From: Streptomyces sp. NRRL S-87
GTDB taxonomy: Bacteria; Actinomycetota; Actinomycetes; Streptomycetales; Streptomycetaceae
Length of the DNA stretch: 64,000 nt
Assembly (NCBI RefSeq): GCF_000719335.1
Contig: NZ_JOGB01000032.1
Coordinates: forward strand, 1-64,000
Direction of reading: 5' to 3'
Under the pieces are notes generated by a model that had not been told where the DNA came from, did no database searches, and was given only the letters and a program-made list of their open reading frames with translations. Every line of letters begins with the position of its first letter. The stretch's first letter is position 1. Shown here in pieces: positions 36,065 to 47,081 of the stretch. The position numbers were made by a program, and so were the translations under genes.

Positions 36065-36784
36065 ATGACTTCCGGCGCGCCCGCTCATAACGCTTCGATG
36101 CACAACCCGGCCCGTGGTGCGGCATCACCCACCGAGCCGGGGCACCATGGACCGATGCGCGACGACGAGGCCCTGGGGTCCCCCACGGCCACCGGCCCTG
36201 CAGGGCCCCCGAAGGACGGCGGCCAGGGGGCCGTCGGCGCGCTGGTACGCCGGGCCGTCGAGGGCGACGAACAGGCCACGCACGACCTGCTCGCCCACGT
36301 CCATCCGCTCGCGCTCCGCTACTGCCGCACCCGCCTCTCCCGGTTGCCCGGGGACGCGCGGCATTTCGTCGAGGACCTCGCGCAGGAGGTCTGCGTCGCC
36401 GTCCTGATGGCCCTGCCGCGGTACCGGGACACCGGGCGCCCCTTCGAGGCCTTCGTCTTCGCCATCGCCGCGCACAAGGTCGCCGACCTCCAGCGCGCGG
36501 CGATGCGCCATCCGGGCAGCACGGCCGTACCGAGCGACGAGATGCCGGAGCGTCCGGACGACTCGCTCGGCCCGGAGGAGCGGGCGCTGCTGAGCAGCGA
36601 CGCCGCCTGGGCCCGCAAGCTCCTCGCCAACCTGCCCGAGACCCAGCGCGAACTGCTGGTGCTCCGGGTGGCCGTCGGGCTCACCGCCGAGGAGACCGGG
36701 CAGATGCTGGGGATGTCCCCGGGTGCGGTGCGGGTGGCACAGCACCGCGCGCTCAGCCGGCTCCGCGCGCTCGCCGAGCAGTGA
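36065..36784 (+). CDS. shbA: ECF-type sigma factor, probable ShbA
   Basis: This sigma-70 family protein has 239 residues. A Pro/Gly-rich extension of about 50 residues precedes region 2 ([33 protein letters not shown]). Region 4 is [20 protein letters not shown] with a helix-turn-helix ending [13 protein letters not shown]. No anti-sigma gene is adjacent. Position between bldM and guaB fits ShbA, the sigma factor reported to transcribe hrdB in Streptomyces. The name rests on recalled synteny. The start follows GGAGGGGAGGG. Confidence 0.8.
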   Translation: MTSGAPAHNASMHNPARGAASPTEPGHHGPMRDDEALGSPTATGPAGPPKDGGQGAVGALVRRAVEGDEQATHDLLAHVHPLALRYCRTRLSRLPGDARHFVEDLAQEVCVAVLMALPRYRDTGRPFEAFVFAIAAHKVADLQRAAMRHPGSTAVPSDEMPERPDDSLGPEERALLSSDAAWARKLLANLPETQRELLVLRVAVGLTAEETGQMLGMSPGAVRVAQHRALSRLRALAEQ

Positions 36785-36817
36785 CGGGCGTCCGTCGGAC
36801 CCCTCCGCCCGGCCGTC

Positions 36818-36859
36818 GGGCCGTTCCGCCTGCGCGCCGGGCCGTTCCGCCTGTGCGTC
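36818..36859. repeat. Two tandem 21-bp units upstream of guaB
   Basis: GGGCCGTTCCGCCTG followed by GCGCC or TGCGTC is repeated head to tail (36818-36838, 36839-36859). I could not place a confident guaB promoter in 36860-37046. Confidence 0.75.
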
Positions 36860-36944
36860 GGGGCGTTCACCAGGATTTCCCGGCCGTGGCGTGTTCGTCG
36901 AACAGTAATTCCGGACGCGGTAATTCTTACGTTCAAACTTGTAG

Positions 36945-38552
<1,608 letters not shown>

Positions 38553-38701
38553 GTACGGCCTCGAGAACGACCGCGAGGGGCGGGTCCGCACGGCGGGCCC
38601 GCCCCTCCGCCGTGCGTCCGTACAGCGGTCACGGGAACGCGGCCGTCCGCCCTTCGGGGATACTGGACGGGCAGTAGCCGAGTAGGGAAAGGCCACCACA
38701 C

Positions 38702-39826
38702 GTGACTGAGATCGAGATCGGGCGCGGCAAGCGCGGCCGCCGGGCGTACGCGTTCGACGACATCGCCATCGTCCCGAGCCGCCGGACGCGGGACCCGAAG
38801 GAGGTCTCGATCGCCTGGCAGATCGACGCCTACCGCTTCGAGCTGCCCTTCCTGGCCGCCCCCATGGACTCCGTCGTCTCCCCGCAGACGGCCATCCGCA
38901 TCGGCGAGCTGGGCGGCCTCGGCGTCCTGAACCTCGAGGGCCTGTGGACCCGGTACGAGGACCCGCAGCCGCTGCTGGACGAGATCGCCGAGCTCCCGGA
39001 GGAGGCCGCCACCCGCCGCCTCCAGGAGATCTACGCCGCCCCGATCCAGGCCGACCTCATCGGCCAGCGGATCAAGGAGGTGCGCGACTCCGGCGTCGTG
39101 ACCGCCGCCGCGCTCTCCCCGCAGCGCACCGCCCAGTTCTCCAAGGCCGTCGTGGACGCCGGCGTGGACATCTTCGTCATCCGAGGCACCACGGTCTCGG
39201 CCGAGCACGTCTCCGGCGCCTTCGAGCCGCTGAACCTGAAGCAGTTCATCTACGAGCTCGACGTCCCGGTGATCGTCGGTGGCTGCGCCACCTACACCGC
39301 GGCCCTGCACCTGATGCGCACCGGCGCGGCGGGCGTCCTGGTGGGCTTCGGCGGCGGCGCCGCGCACACCACCCGCAACGTGCTGGGCATCCAGGTCCCG
39401 ATGGCCACCGCCGTCGCGGACGTGGCCGCCGCCCGCCGCGACTACATGGACGAGTCCGGCGGCCGGTACGTGCACGTGATCGCCGACGGCGGCGTGGGCT
39501 GGTCCGGTGACCTGCCCAAGGCCATCGCCTGCGGTGCCGACGCCGTGATGATGGGCTCCCCGCTGGCCCGCGCCACCGACGCGCCCGGCCGCGGCCACCA
39601 CTGGGGCATGGAGGCCGTCCACGAGGACGTGCCGCGCGGCAAGAAGGTCCACCTCGGCACGGTCGGCACCACCGAGGAGATCCTCACCGGTCCGTCCCAC
39701 ACCCCCGACGGCTCGATGAACCTCTTCGGTGCGCTGCGCCGCTCGATGGCCACCACCGGCTACAGCGAGCTGAAGGAGTTCCAGCGCGTCGAGGTCACGG
39801 TCGCCGACTCCCAGCACCGCCGCTGA
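38702..39826 (+). CDS. guaB3: GuaB3-family IMP dehydrogenase-related protein
   Basis: This 374-residue IMPDH/GMPR-fold barrel has no CBS domains. The loop that holds the catalytic Cys in GuaB reads FGGGAAHTTRNVLGI, so the nucleophile is missing. Actinobacteria keep this paralogue next to guaB. A cyanobacterial GuaB3 has been described as a GMP reductase, but it retains the Cys, so that role cannot be assumed here. It starts with GTG and lies 149 bp after guaB. Confidence 0.88.
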   Translation: MTEIEIGRGKRGRRAYAFDDIAIVPSRRTRDPKEVSIAWQIDAYRFELPFLAAPMDSVVSPQTAIRIGELGGLGVLNLEGLWTRYEDPQPLLDEIAELPEEAATRRLQEIYAAPIQADLIGQRIKEVRDSGVVTAAALSPQRTAQFSKAVVDAGVDIFVIRGTTVSAEHVSGAFEPLNLKQFIYELDVPVIVGGCATYTAALHLMRTGAAGVLVGFGGGAAHTTRNVLGIQVPMATAVADVAAARRDYMDESGGRYVHVIADGGVGWSGDLPKAIACGADAVMMGSPLARATDAPGRGHHWGMEAVHEDVPRGKKVHLGTVGTTEEILTGPSHTPDGSMNLFGALRRSMATTGYSELKEFQRVEVTVADSQHRR

Positions 39827-39851
39827 CCCCCGCGTACGGGTCCCGTACGCA

Positions 39852-39895
39852 CCGACGGCCCGGCTCCCGCGCGATCGCGGGGGCCGGGCCGTCGG
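39852..39895. terminator. Bidirectional terminator after guaB3
   Basis: CCGACGGCCCGGC (39852-39864) pairs perfectly with 39883-39895, and an inner CCCGCG/CGCGGG stem extends it to nearly 20 bp. It lies between convergent genes; a smaller palindrome, GCGTACGGGTCCCGTACGC, precedes it. Confidence 0.85.
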
Positions 39896-39976
39896 CGTAC
39901 CGGGCTCTCGGGGCACCGGCCGGGGGCCTGCGGCGGCCGCCGGGCCGGGTCGGCGGGCGCGGGCGGCGCCCCCGGG

Positions 39977-40543
39977 TCAGCGGGCGGACTTCTGCGCGGT
40001 GCGGAAGGCCGTGTAGGCGCCGAGGGCGAAGAACAGGAGGTCCATGCCGCCCAGGGACTCCTTCCAGGCCTCGTTCAGGTGGCCGAAGCCGATGGTGGAG
40101 AAGGCCTCGGAGGCGGTGGTGTGCAGTTCGTCGGCGACGAGCATCGTGACACCGAGCAGCTGGCCGGCGTACACGGCGCCGAGCGCGAGGAGCGCGCCGA
40201 CGACCGGGGCGACCGGGTTGGCGGCGCCGCCGAGGCGGCCCGCGGCGAGGCCGATCAGGAGGCCGACGCCGACGGCCGCGTAGCCGACCTGGTAGCCGGT
40301 CTTGCCGATGATCACGCCGTAGACCACGGCGGTGACCAGCGCGGCGACCGCGGCGGCGGCCAGGCCGAGCCCGAGGTTGCCGGGGCGGGCGGCGGGCGCC
40401 GGGACGACCGGGGCCTGCGGCAGGGCGAAGCCCTCCGGGGCCGGCGCGGCCGGGGCTTCGGGCGTGGCCGGGACCTGGCCGGATACCGACGGGTCGGCGG
40501 TGGGCGGCTGCGTGTCGGCAGGCTGCGGAGCGGGCTGGCTCAT
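39977..40543 (-). CDS. Hypothetical membrane protein
   Basis: This protein has 188 residues. The N-terminal 55 are Pro/Ala/Gln-rich and disordered. Four hydrophobic helices then occupy about 57-145 and 170-185, some Gly/Ala-rich (GLGLAAAAVAALVTAVVYG). The start at 40543 was chosen over a longer frame. It lies 129 bp downstream of the nucleotide-sugar dehydrogenase on the same strand. Function unknown. Confidence 0.75.
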   Translation of the reverse strand: MSQPAPQPADTQPPTADPSVSGQVPATPEAPAAPAPEGFALPQAPVVPAPAARPGNLGLGLAAAAVAALVTAVVYGVIIGKTGYQVGYAAVGVGLLIGLAAGRLGGAANPVAPVVGALLALGAVYAGQLLGVTMLVADELHTTASEAFSTIGFGHLNEAWKESLGGMDLLFFALGAYTAFRTAQKSAR

Positions 40544-40672
40544 GGGTGAAATCCCCCCCCAGGGATGTGTGGGCACGGCAGTTTTCAGACATCCGTGCGA
40601 AGAAATGTCGCCGAAGGCTAGCAGCCTCCGGCGACAGCGGAAGAGGGGATTTCGCAGCCGCGGGAGCGGCCC

Positions 40673-41902
40673 TCAGAGGCGGTGTGCGGAGCCGGCCGGG
40701 GTGGCGCCCCGGGTGTCGAGGAGCAACTGGGCCTTGACCGCGAGGCCTTGGAGGTCGTACGTGCGGTGGTGCTGGAGCAGGATCGTCAGGTCGGCGTTGG
40801 CGGCGGCCTCGTAGAGGGAGTCGGCCTTGGGCACCGGCCGGTCGCGGACGCGCCAGCCGGCCACGTACGGGTCGTGGTAGCTGATGAGCGCGCCGAGGTC
40901 GAGCAGCCGGGAGGCGATCTCGCGGGCCGGGGCGCCCTCCTGGTCGGCGAGGTCGGGCTTGTAGGTGACGCCCAGCAGCAGGATGCGCGCGCCGCGGGCG
41001 GACTTGCCGTGCTCGTTCAGCAGGGTGGTGCAGCGCTGGACGACGTACTGCGGCATGCGGCCGTTGACCTCCTGCGCCAGGCCCGCCATGCGCAGCGGGG
41101 GGCCTGGGGTGCGGGTGGGCAGCGGCAGGTGGCCGGGGTCCACCGCGACGCCGTGGCCGCCGACGCCGGGGCCGGGCCGGAAGGCCTGGAAGCCGTACGG
41201 CTTGGTCTCGGCGCAGCGGATGACGTCCCACAGGTCGACCCCGAGGTCGTGGCAGAACACCGCCATCTCGTTGACCAGGGCGATGTTGACGTGCCGGTAG
41301 GTGGTCTCCAGCAGTTGCACCGTCTCGGCCTCGCGCAGACCGCGGGCCCGGACGACCTTGTCGGTGAGCCGGGCGTAGAAGGCCGCGGCGGACTCGGTGC
41401 AGGCGGGGGTGAGGCCGCCGATGACCTTGGGGGTGTTGGCGAGGGCGTGGGTGCGGTTGCCCGGGTCGTGGCGGCTGGGGGAGTAGGCGAGGTGGAAGTC
41501 CCGGCCGGCGCGCAGCCGGGAGCCGGCCTCCAGGATCGGGCGCAGGTAGTCCTCGGTGGCGCCGGGGTAGGCCGGGGACTCCAGGACGACGGTGGTGTGC
41601 GGGCGCAGCCGGGCGGCCAGGGCGCGGGCGGCCTCGCCGACGGCCGACAGGTCGGGGGTGCGGTCGGCGCCGAGGGTGGTGGGTGCGCAGATGACGGCGG
41701 TGCGGACCCGGCCGAGTTCGGCCGGATCGGTGGCGACGCGGAAGCCGGCCGCCGACATCCGGCGGATCTCCGCGGCCGTGAGGGAGCTGTCCGTGGCGGG
41801 ACCGGTGTCGTATCCGACGGTCTCGATCCCGGCGGCGACGGCGGCCTGGGCGAGCGGCAGGCCGAGGTGGCCGAGGCCGATGACGGCGAGATCTGCGGGC
41901 AT
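40673..41902 (-). CDS. Nucleotide-sugar (UDP-glucose/GDP-mannose) dehydrogenase-like, catalytic residues lost
   Basis: This 409-residue protein has both Rossmann domains and the central domain of the WecC/UGDH family, including IGLGHLGLPLA, NIALVNEMAVF and LLGVTYKPDLADQEG. The catalytic loop reads GPGVGGHGVAVDP where the family has GHC, so the thiol needed for aldehyde oxidation is Gly (codon GGC). The active-site Lys before LLENTYR is Gln (VQLLETTYR). NAD and sugar binding may persist but four-electron oxidation should not. It is divergent from glpD. Confidence 0.85.
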   Translation of the reverse strand: MPADLAVIGLGHLGLPLAQAAVAAGIETVGYDTGPATDSSLTAAEIRRMSAAGFRVATDPAELGRVRTAVICAPTTLGADRTPDLSAVGEAARALAARLRPHTTVVLESPAYPGATEDYLRPILEAGSRLRAGRDFHLAYSPSRHDPGNRTHALANTPKVIGGLTPACTESAAAFYARLTDKVVRARGLREAETVQLLETTYRHVNIALVNEMAVFCHDLGVDLWDVIRCAETKPYGFQAFRPGPGVGGHGVAVDPGHLPLPTRTPGPPLRMAGLAQEVNGRMPQYVVQRCTTLLNEHGKSARGARILLLGVTYKPDLADQEGAPAREIASRLLDLGALISYHDPYVAGWRVRDRPVPKADSLYEAAANADLTILLQHHRTYDLQGLAVKAQLLLDTRGATPAGSAHRL

Positions 41903-42086
41903 GGGGGTGGCCGTCCTTCCCTAACCGGAGGTGGCGGGACGCGCAAGTCCTGTGGACAGGGCGAGCTGGCGCTATGTCAGACTAGGCGTATATATGACCG
42001 ATCTGCGGCATTGTGATGTGGCGGCCACCTTTGTGTTGTCCACAGCCGGTGGCCGGGTGGGGAGGACCCGGTCAGAATCGATGCGG

Positions 42087-42140
42087 CGGACACGGACGTC
42101 ACGGACGGACACGGACGTACGGGCGTACGGACACGGACGT
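42087..42140. repeat. Three direct repeats of CGGACACGGACGT upstream of glpD
   Basis: Copies at 42087-42099, 42106-42118 and 42128-42140 sit directly before the glpD ribosome binding site in the 261-bp divergent gap. They may be regulator half-sites or simple expansion. Confidence 0.75.
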
Positions 42141-42163
42141 GGTGCGACCGACGGGAGGCAGCG

Positions 42164-43870
42164 GTGAGGACAGCGACACTCGGACCCGCCCAGCGCACCG
42201 AGGACCTCGCTCGGATGGCCGAGCGGGAACTCGACGTGCTGGTGGTGGGCGCGGGCGTGGTGGGGGCCGGCACGGCGCTCGACGCGGTCACCAGAGGGCT
42301 CTCGACCGGCCTCGTCGAGGCACGGGACTGGGCCTCGGGCACCTCCAGCCGGTCCAGCAAGCTCATCCACGGCGGCCTGCGCTACCTGGAGATGCTCGAC
42401 TTCGCGCTGGTCCGCGAGGCCCTCAAGGAGCGCGGCCTCCTCCTGGAGCGGCTGGCGCCCCACCTGGTCAAGCCCGTGCCGTTCCTGTACCCCCTCCAGC
42501 ACCGGGGCTGGGAGCGGCTGTACGCGGGCTCCGGCGTGGCGCTGTACGACGCCATGTCCGTCTCCAGCGGGCACGGCCGCGGACTGCCCGTCCACCGGCA
42601 CCTCACCCGCCGCCGCGCCCTGCAGGTGGCCCCCTGCCTGCGCAAGGACGCCCTGGTGGGCGCGCTGCAGTACTACGACGCCCAGATGGACGACGCGCGG
42701 TACGTCGCGACGCTCGTGCGCACGGCCGCCGCGTACGGGGCGCTGGCCGCGAACCGGGCGCGGGTGACGGGCTTCCTGCGCGAGGGCGAGCGGGTGGTCG
42801 GCGCCCGGGTGCAGGACGTGGAGGCCGGTGGCGAGTACGAGATCCGGGCCAAGCAGATCGTCAACGCCACCGGGGTGTGGACGGACGACACCCAGGCGCT
42901 GATCGGGGAGCGCGGACAGTTCCACGTCCGGGCGAGCAAGGGCATCCATCTGGTCGTACCGAAGGACCGGATCCACTCCGGCACCGGGCTGATCCTGCGG
43001 ACCGAGAAGTCCGTGCTGTTCGTCATCCCCTGGGGCCGCCACTGGATCGTGGGCACCACCGACACCGACTGGGACCTGGACAAGGCCCACCCGGCCGCCT
43101 CCAGCGCCGACATCGACTACCTCCTGCAGCACGTCAACTCGGTGCTCGCCGTCCCGCTCACGCGCGAGGACGTCCAGGGCGTGTACGCCGGCCTGCGGCC
43201 GCTGCTGGCGGGCGAGTCGGACGCGACGAGCAAGCTGTCGCGCGAGCACACGGTCGCCCACCCGGCGCCGGGGCTGGTGGTGATCGCGGGCGGCAAGTAC
43301 ACGACGTACCGGGTGATGGCGAAGGACGCCGTGGACGAGGCGGTGCACGGCCTCGACCAGCGGGTGGCGGCGTGCGTCACCGAGGACGTCCCGCTGGTGG
43401 GCGCCGAGGGCTACCGGGCCCTGTGGAACGCCCGGGCCCGGATCGCGGCCCGGGCGGGGCTGCACGTGGCCCGGGTCGAGCATCTCCTCAACCGGTACGG
43501 GGCCCTGACGGAGGAACTGCTCGAGATGATCGCGGATGATCCCGGACTCGCGCAGCCGCTGGGCGGTGCGGACGACTACCTGCGCGCGGAGGTGGTCTAC
43601 GCGGCCTCGCACGAAGGCGCGCGGCACCTGGACGACGTCCTGACCCGGCGGACCCGGATCTCGATCGAGACCTTCGACCGCGGGACGCGCAGCGCGCGGG
43701 AGTGCGCGGAGTTGATGGCACCGGTGCTGGGGTGGGACCAGGGGCAGGTGGACCGGGAGGTGGAGCACTACGAGAAGCGGGTGCAGGCGGAGCGGGAGTC
43801 GCAGCGCCAGCCGGACGACCAGACGGCCGATGCGGCGCGGCTCGGCGCGCCGGACATCGTCCCCCTGTAG
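42164..43870 (+). CDS. glpD: Aerobic glycerol-3-phosphate dehydrogenase
   Basis: This FAD enzyme has 568 residues and oxidises glycerol-3-phosphate to dihydroxyacetone phosphate, feeding electrons to menaquinone at the membrane. The FAD-binding VVGAGVVGAGTALDAVTRG lies near residue 28. The signature SSRSSKLIHGGLRYLE and the later GGKYTTYRVMA are intact, as is the C-terminal helical domain. It begins with GTG after GGGAGG. Confidence 0.95.
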   Translation: MRTATLGPAQRTEDLARMAERELDVLVVGAGVVGAGTALDAVTRGLSTGLVEARDWASGTSSRSSKLIHGGLRYLEMLDFALVREALKERGLLLERLAPHLVKPVPFLYPLQHRGWERLYAGSGVALYDAMSVSSGHGRGLPVHRHLTRRRALQVAPCLRKDALVGALQYYDAQMDDARYVATLVRTAAAYGALAANRARVTGFLREGERVVGARVQDVEAGGEYEIRAKQIVNATGVWTDDTQALIGERGQFHVRASKGIHLVVPKDRIHSGTGLILRTEKSVLFVIPWGRHWIVGTTDTDWDLDKAHPAASSADIDYLLQHVNSVLAVPLTREDVQGVYAGLRPLLAGESDATSKLSREHTVAHPAPGLVVIAGGKYTTYRVMAKDAVDEAVHGLDQRVAACVTEDVPLVGAEGYRALWNARARIAARAGLHVARVEHLLNRYGALTEELLEMIADDPGLAQPLGGADDYLRAEVVYAASHEGARHLDDVLTRRTRISIETFDRGTRSARECAELMAPVLGWDQGQVDREVEHYEKRVQAERESQRQPDDQTADAARLGAPDIVPL

Positions 43871-44188
43871 TCCGGCTGTAGTACGGAGGGGGTGTCTTAC
43901 GGTCGGTCAGGAGCGCGTGCCGCGGCCCTCGTGCTGCCCGGGTACGGGCACGACACGGGCCTCCGGAGCCCGGAACGCGGGGCATGGGAGCGGGATGTGA
44001 CGTGAGGTGAACCAGGGGTAAGGGGTGCGCCATGGGTTGGCGGGAACCGCGGACCCGGGACACCCGTCCGTGCCGGAGTGAGGAACAATAAGGTTCCTGC
44101 CGGGGCGGGTTGCCGAGCGCCCCGGAGACCACGCCGGGCCCCGCCGGGGGAGGCCCGGGAGCAGGCGGCACGATCGTTGAGGGGACGC
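43871..44188. other. Intergenic region upstream of the kinase cluster
   Basis: This 318-bp gap has an imperfect hairpin at 43930-43952 (CCCGGGTACGGGCACG) that may end glpD transcription. I saw no convincing promoter or small gene in the rest. Confidence 0.45.
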
Positions 44189-46912
44189 ATGTCGAAGCCG
44201 GAGCACACCCAGGACTCCCTCGCGGGCGGTGCCGGCTCCGCCGGTGCGGCCCCCGAGGCGAAGCCGGCCCCGACGGAGACCGAACGTGCGGCGAAGCCGG
44301 CGTCGGCCGGGCCGGTGCGTTTCGCCAAGAGCGACGCCGTCAGGGCCGAGGCGGCCCGGGCCAAGGCCGAGCCGGTCGAGCCGGCAGCGCCCGCTGCGCC
44401 CGCCAGGGGCGGGGCCGAGGCCGACGCGGCCGCACCGGGCAGCACCGGGGCCGCGGAGGACGCGCCCGCCGGGGACGCGCCCGCCGGGGCCGAAGCCGCG
44501 AAGACGGAGCTCGCGAAGACGGAGCTCGCGAAGACGGAGCCCGTGAAGACGGAGCCTGCGAAGACGGAGCCCGCCAAGGCGGTCCCCGCCAAGGCGGAGC
44601 CGGCCAAGGCGGAGCCGGCCAAGGCCGAGGCGGCACCGGCCGAACCGGTCGCCGCGCCCACGAAGGCGGAGGCCACCCGCGTCGAGGCCACGAAGATCGA
44701 CGCCACGAAGGTCGACGCCGTGAAGGACGAGCCGTCCCGGGCCCCGGAGGCCAAGGGCGGCGCGACCGACAGGGCGCCGCGCACCGGCCGCGGCTCGTCC
44801 GCCGCGGGCACGGCCGCCCGCAAGGCGCGCGAGCGGGGCGAGGGCGACCTCGAAGGGCACCTGCTCGCCGGCCGCTACCGCCTGGAACGCGTCCTCGGCA
44901 AGGGCGGCATGGGCACGGTCTGGCGGGCCGTCGACGAGACCCTCGGCCGCACCGTCGCCATCAAGGAGCTCCGCTTCACCTCCGGGGTCGACGAGGACGA
45001 GAAGCGCCGCCTGGTCACCCGCACCCTGCGCGAGGCCAAGGCCATCGCCCGGATCCGCGGTACCGGAGCCGTCACCGTGTTCGACGTCGTCGACGACGAC
45101 GGCCGCCCCTGGATCGTCATGGAGCTCATCGAGGGCGCCTCCCTCGCCGAAGTCATCCGCGAGAAGGGCACCCTGACGCCCCGCCGGGCCGCCGAGGTCG
45201 GACTCGCCGTGCTCGACGTGCTGCGCGCCGCGCACAGCCAGGGCATCCTGCACCGCGACGTGAAGCCCTCCAACGTCCTCATCGCCGACACCGGCCGCGT
45301 CGTCCTCACGGACTTCGGCATCGCACAGGTCGAGGGCGACCCCTCGGTCACCTCCACCGGCATGCTCGTCGGCGCCCCCTCGTACATCTCGCCCGAGCGC
45401 GCCCGCGGCCAGAAGCCCGGCCCGCCCGCCGACATGTGGTCGCTGGGCGGCCTCCTCTACGCGGCCGTCGAGGGCACGCCCCCGTACGACAAGGGCTCCG
45501 CCCTGGCCACCCTCACCGCCGTGATGACCGAGCAGGTGGACCCGCCCAAGAACGCGGGCCCCCTCACCGACGTCATCTACGGCCTGCTGGTCAAGGACCC
45601 CGCGCACCGCCTCGACGACCAGGGCGCCCGCGCGCTGCTGAGCGCCGTCGTCGACATGCCCGAACCCGAGCCGGAGCCGCCGGCGGACGAGACCCGCGTG
45701 ATCGCGCTGCCGCCCGTACCCGAGCTCGCCGACCTCGCGTCGGTCGCGGCGGCGCCCGCCACCGCGAAGCCCAAGGGGCGGCCGAAGGGCAAGCCCCAGG
45801 AGGGACCCGCGGCCGTCGCCCAGCCGACCGCCAAGGCGAAGGCCAAGGGCAAGGGCAAGGCAAAGGAGCGCCCGCAGGCCGTGCTCGCCGCTGCCGCTGC
45901 CGCTGCCGGGACCGCGGCCGCGCCCGCCGTACCGGGCACCCGCCAGGGCGCGGTGCAGCCGAAGGGCCAGGCCCAGGAGCCGGTCCAGCCCGCGTCCAAG
46001 CCGCGGCCGGTGGCCGCGCCGCTCACCGACGTGATGTCCCGCCAGACGATCGCCCTCGCGATCGCTGCGGTGGTCGCCGCGCTGGCGCTCCTCGGCGGTG
46101 CGATCGTGTGGGCGATGAGCGGTGACGACGAGCCGCACGACAACAAGAACAACAGCAAGGGCCCGGGCTCGAGCGCCGCCCCCGCGACGGGCGGCACCGG
46201 CGGGACCCCCGCGACCGGCAAGCCCGGCACGGCCGCCGGCGGCACCGAGACCGGGACCGCCGGCAAGGGCGCGACCGCGGGCACGGGCACCGAGCAGAAC
46301 GACGGCGGCGCCAACGGCACGAACGGCAACGGCGCGGGCGACGGCGGAGCGAACGGCGCTGCCGGGGCCAACGGCTCGAACGGGTCCAACGGGTCGGGCG
46401 GCACGGCCGGCAGCGCCGGCCAGGGCGGCACCGGCCCCGGCACCATCGGCGCCCTGCCGGCCGGCTACGTCATGGTCACCGACGCCCACTTCCACTTCTC
46501 CATGGCCATGCCCTCGGACTTCAAGCGCAACGCCATAGCGGGCGACGACTCCGGCGGGATATACAACCGCGACGGCGGCTACCCGCGCGTCCAGGTCGAC
46601 TACAACGACAGCCCGAGCGACGACGCCCGCCTCGCCTGGGCCCAGCTCGCCGGCGCCGTGTCCAGCTCCAGCAACGGCTACAAGCTGCTCGGCCTCTCCG
46701 AGGTCGAGTACCGCGGCTACCCGACCGTCGCCGACTGGCAGTTCGAGCGCACCGAGAAGGGGCAGCGGGTCCGGGTCCTCAACCGCGGTTTCAAGGTGGA
46801 CGCCACCCACGGCTACGCCATCATGATCACGTGCCCGGTGGACGGATGGGACGGCGCGGAGTGCAAGACCCTGCGTGACACCGCGTTCGCCACCTTCAAG
46901 GTCCGCGACTGA
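44189..46912 (+). CDS. Membrane Ser/Thr protein kinase 1 of 3
   Basis: This kinase has 907 residues. Residues 1-225 are Ala/Lys/Pro-rich, with degenerate KTEPAKAEPAK repeats. The kinase domain (about 228-490) is complete: glycine loop LGKGGMGTVW, Lys in VAIKELRF, HRDVKPSNVLI, TDFGIAQ and APSYISPERA. A Lys-rich juxtamembrane stretch, one transmembrane helix (about 618-643) and an Asn/Gly linker follow. The ectodomain of about 150 residues (VTDAHFHFSMAMPSDF) resembles those of the next two kinases. Confidence 0.88.
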   Translation: MSKPEHTQDSLAGGAGSAGAAPEAKPAPTETERAAKPASAGPVRFAKSDAVRAEAARAKAEPVEPAAPAAPARGGAEADAAAPGSTGAAEDAPAGDAPAGAEAAKTELAKTELAKTEPVKTEPAKTEPAKAVPAKAEPAKAEPAKAEAAPAEPVAAPTKAEATRVEATKIDATKVDAVKDEPSRAPEAKGGATDRAPRTGRGSSAAGTAARKARERGEGDLEGHLLAGRYRLERVLGKGGMGTVWRAVDETLGRTVAIKELRFTSGVDEDEKRRLVTRTLREAKAIARIRGTGAVTVFDVVDDDGRPWIVMELIEGASLAEVIREKGTLTPRRAAEVGLAVLDVLRAAHSQGILHRDVKPSNVLIADTGRVVLTDFGIAQVEGDPSVTSTGMLVGAPSYISPERARGQKPGPPADMWSLGGLLYAAVEGTPPYDKGSALATLTAVMTEQVDPPKNAGPLTDVIYGLLVKDPAHRLDDQGARALLSAVVDMPEPEPEPPADETRVIALPPVPELADLASVAAAPATAKPKGRPKGKPQEGPAAVAQPTAKAKAKGKGKAKERPQAVLAAAAAAAGTAAAPAVPGTRQGAVQPKGQAQEPVQPASKPRPVAAPLTDVMSRQTIALAIAAVVAALALLGGAIVWAMSGDDEPHDNKNNSKGPGSSAAPATGGTGGTPATGKPGTAAGGTETGTAGKGATAGTGTEQNDGGANGTNGNGAGDGGANGAAGANGSNGSNGSGGTAGSAGQGGTGPGTIGALPAGYVMVTDAHFHFSMAMPSDFKRNAIAGDDSGGIYNRDGGYPRVQVDYNDSPSDDARLAWAQLAGAVSSSSNGYKLLGLSEVEYRGYPTVADWQFERTEKGQRVRVLNRGFKVDATHGYAIMITCPVDGWDGAECKTLRDTAFATFKVRD

Positions 46913-47081
46913 CGTCAGGTCAGGCCCGCCCGGGCCGCCGGCCCGTCCCCGGCGGCCCGCCGACCGGCCAACTCCGTGGCCGATAAGGCGGCTGACCTCG
47001 CCCGACCCGGCGACGCGCGTGCGCCCCTCGACGTATCGTGAGGGAGCGGTGACGGGGGAACGGCACTAGGGGGTAAGGGTC

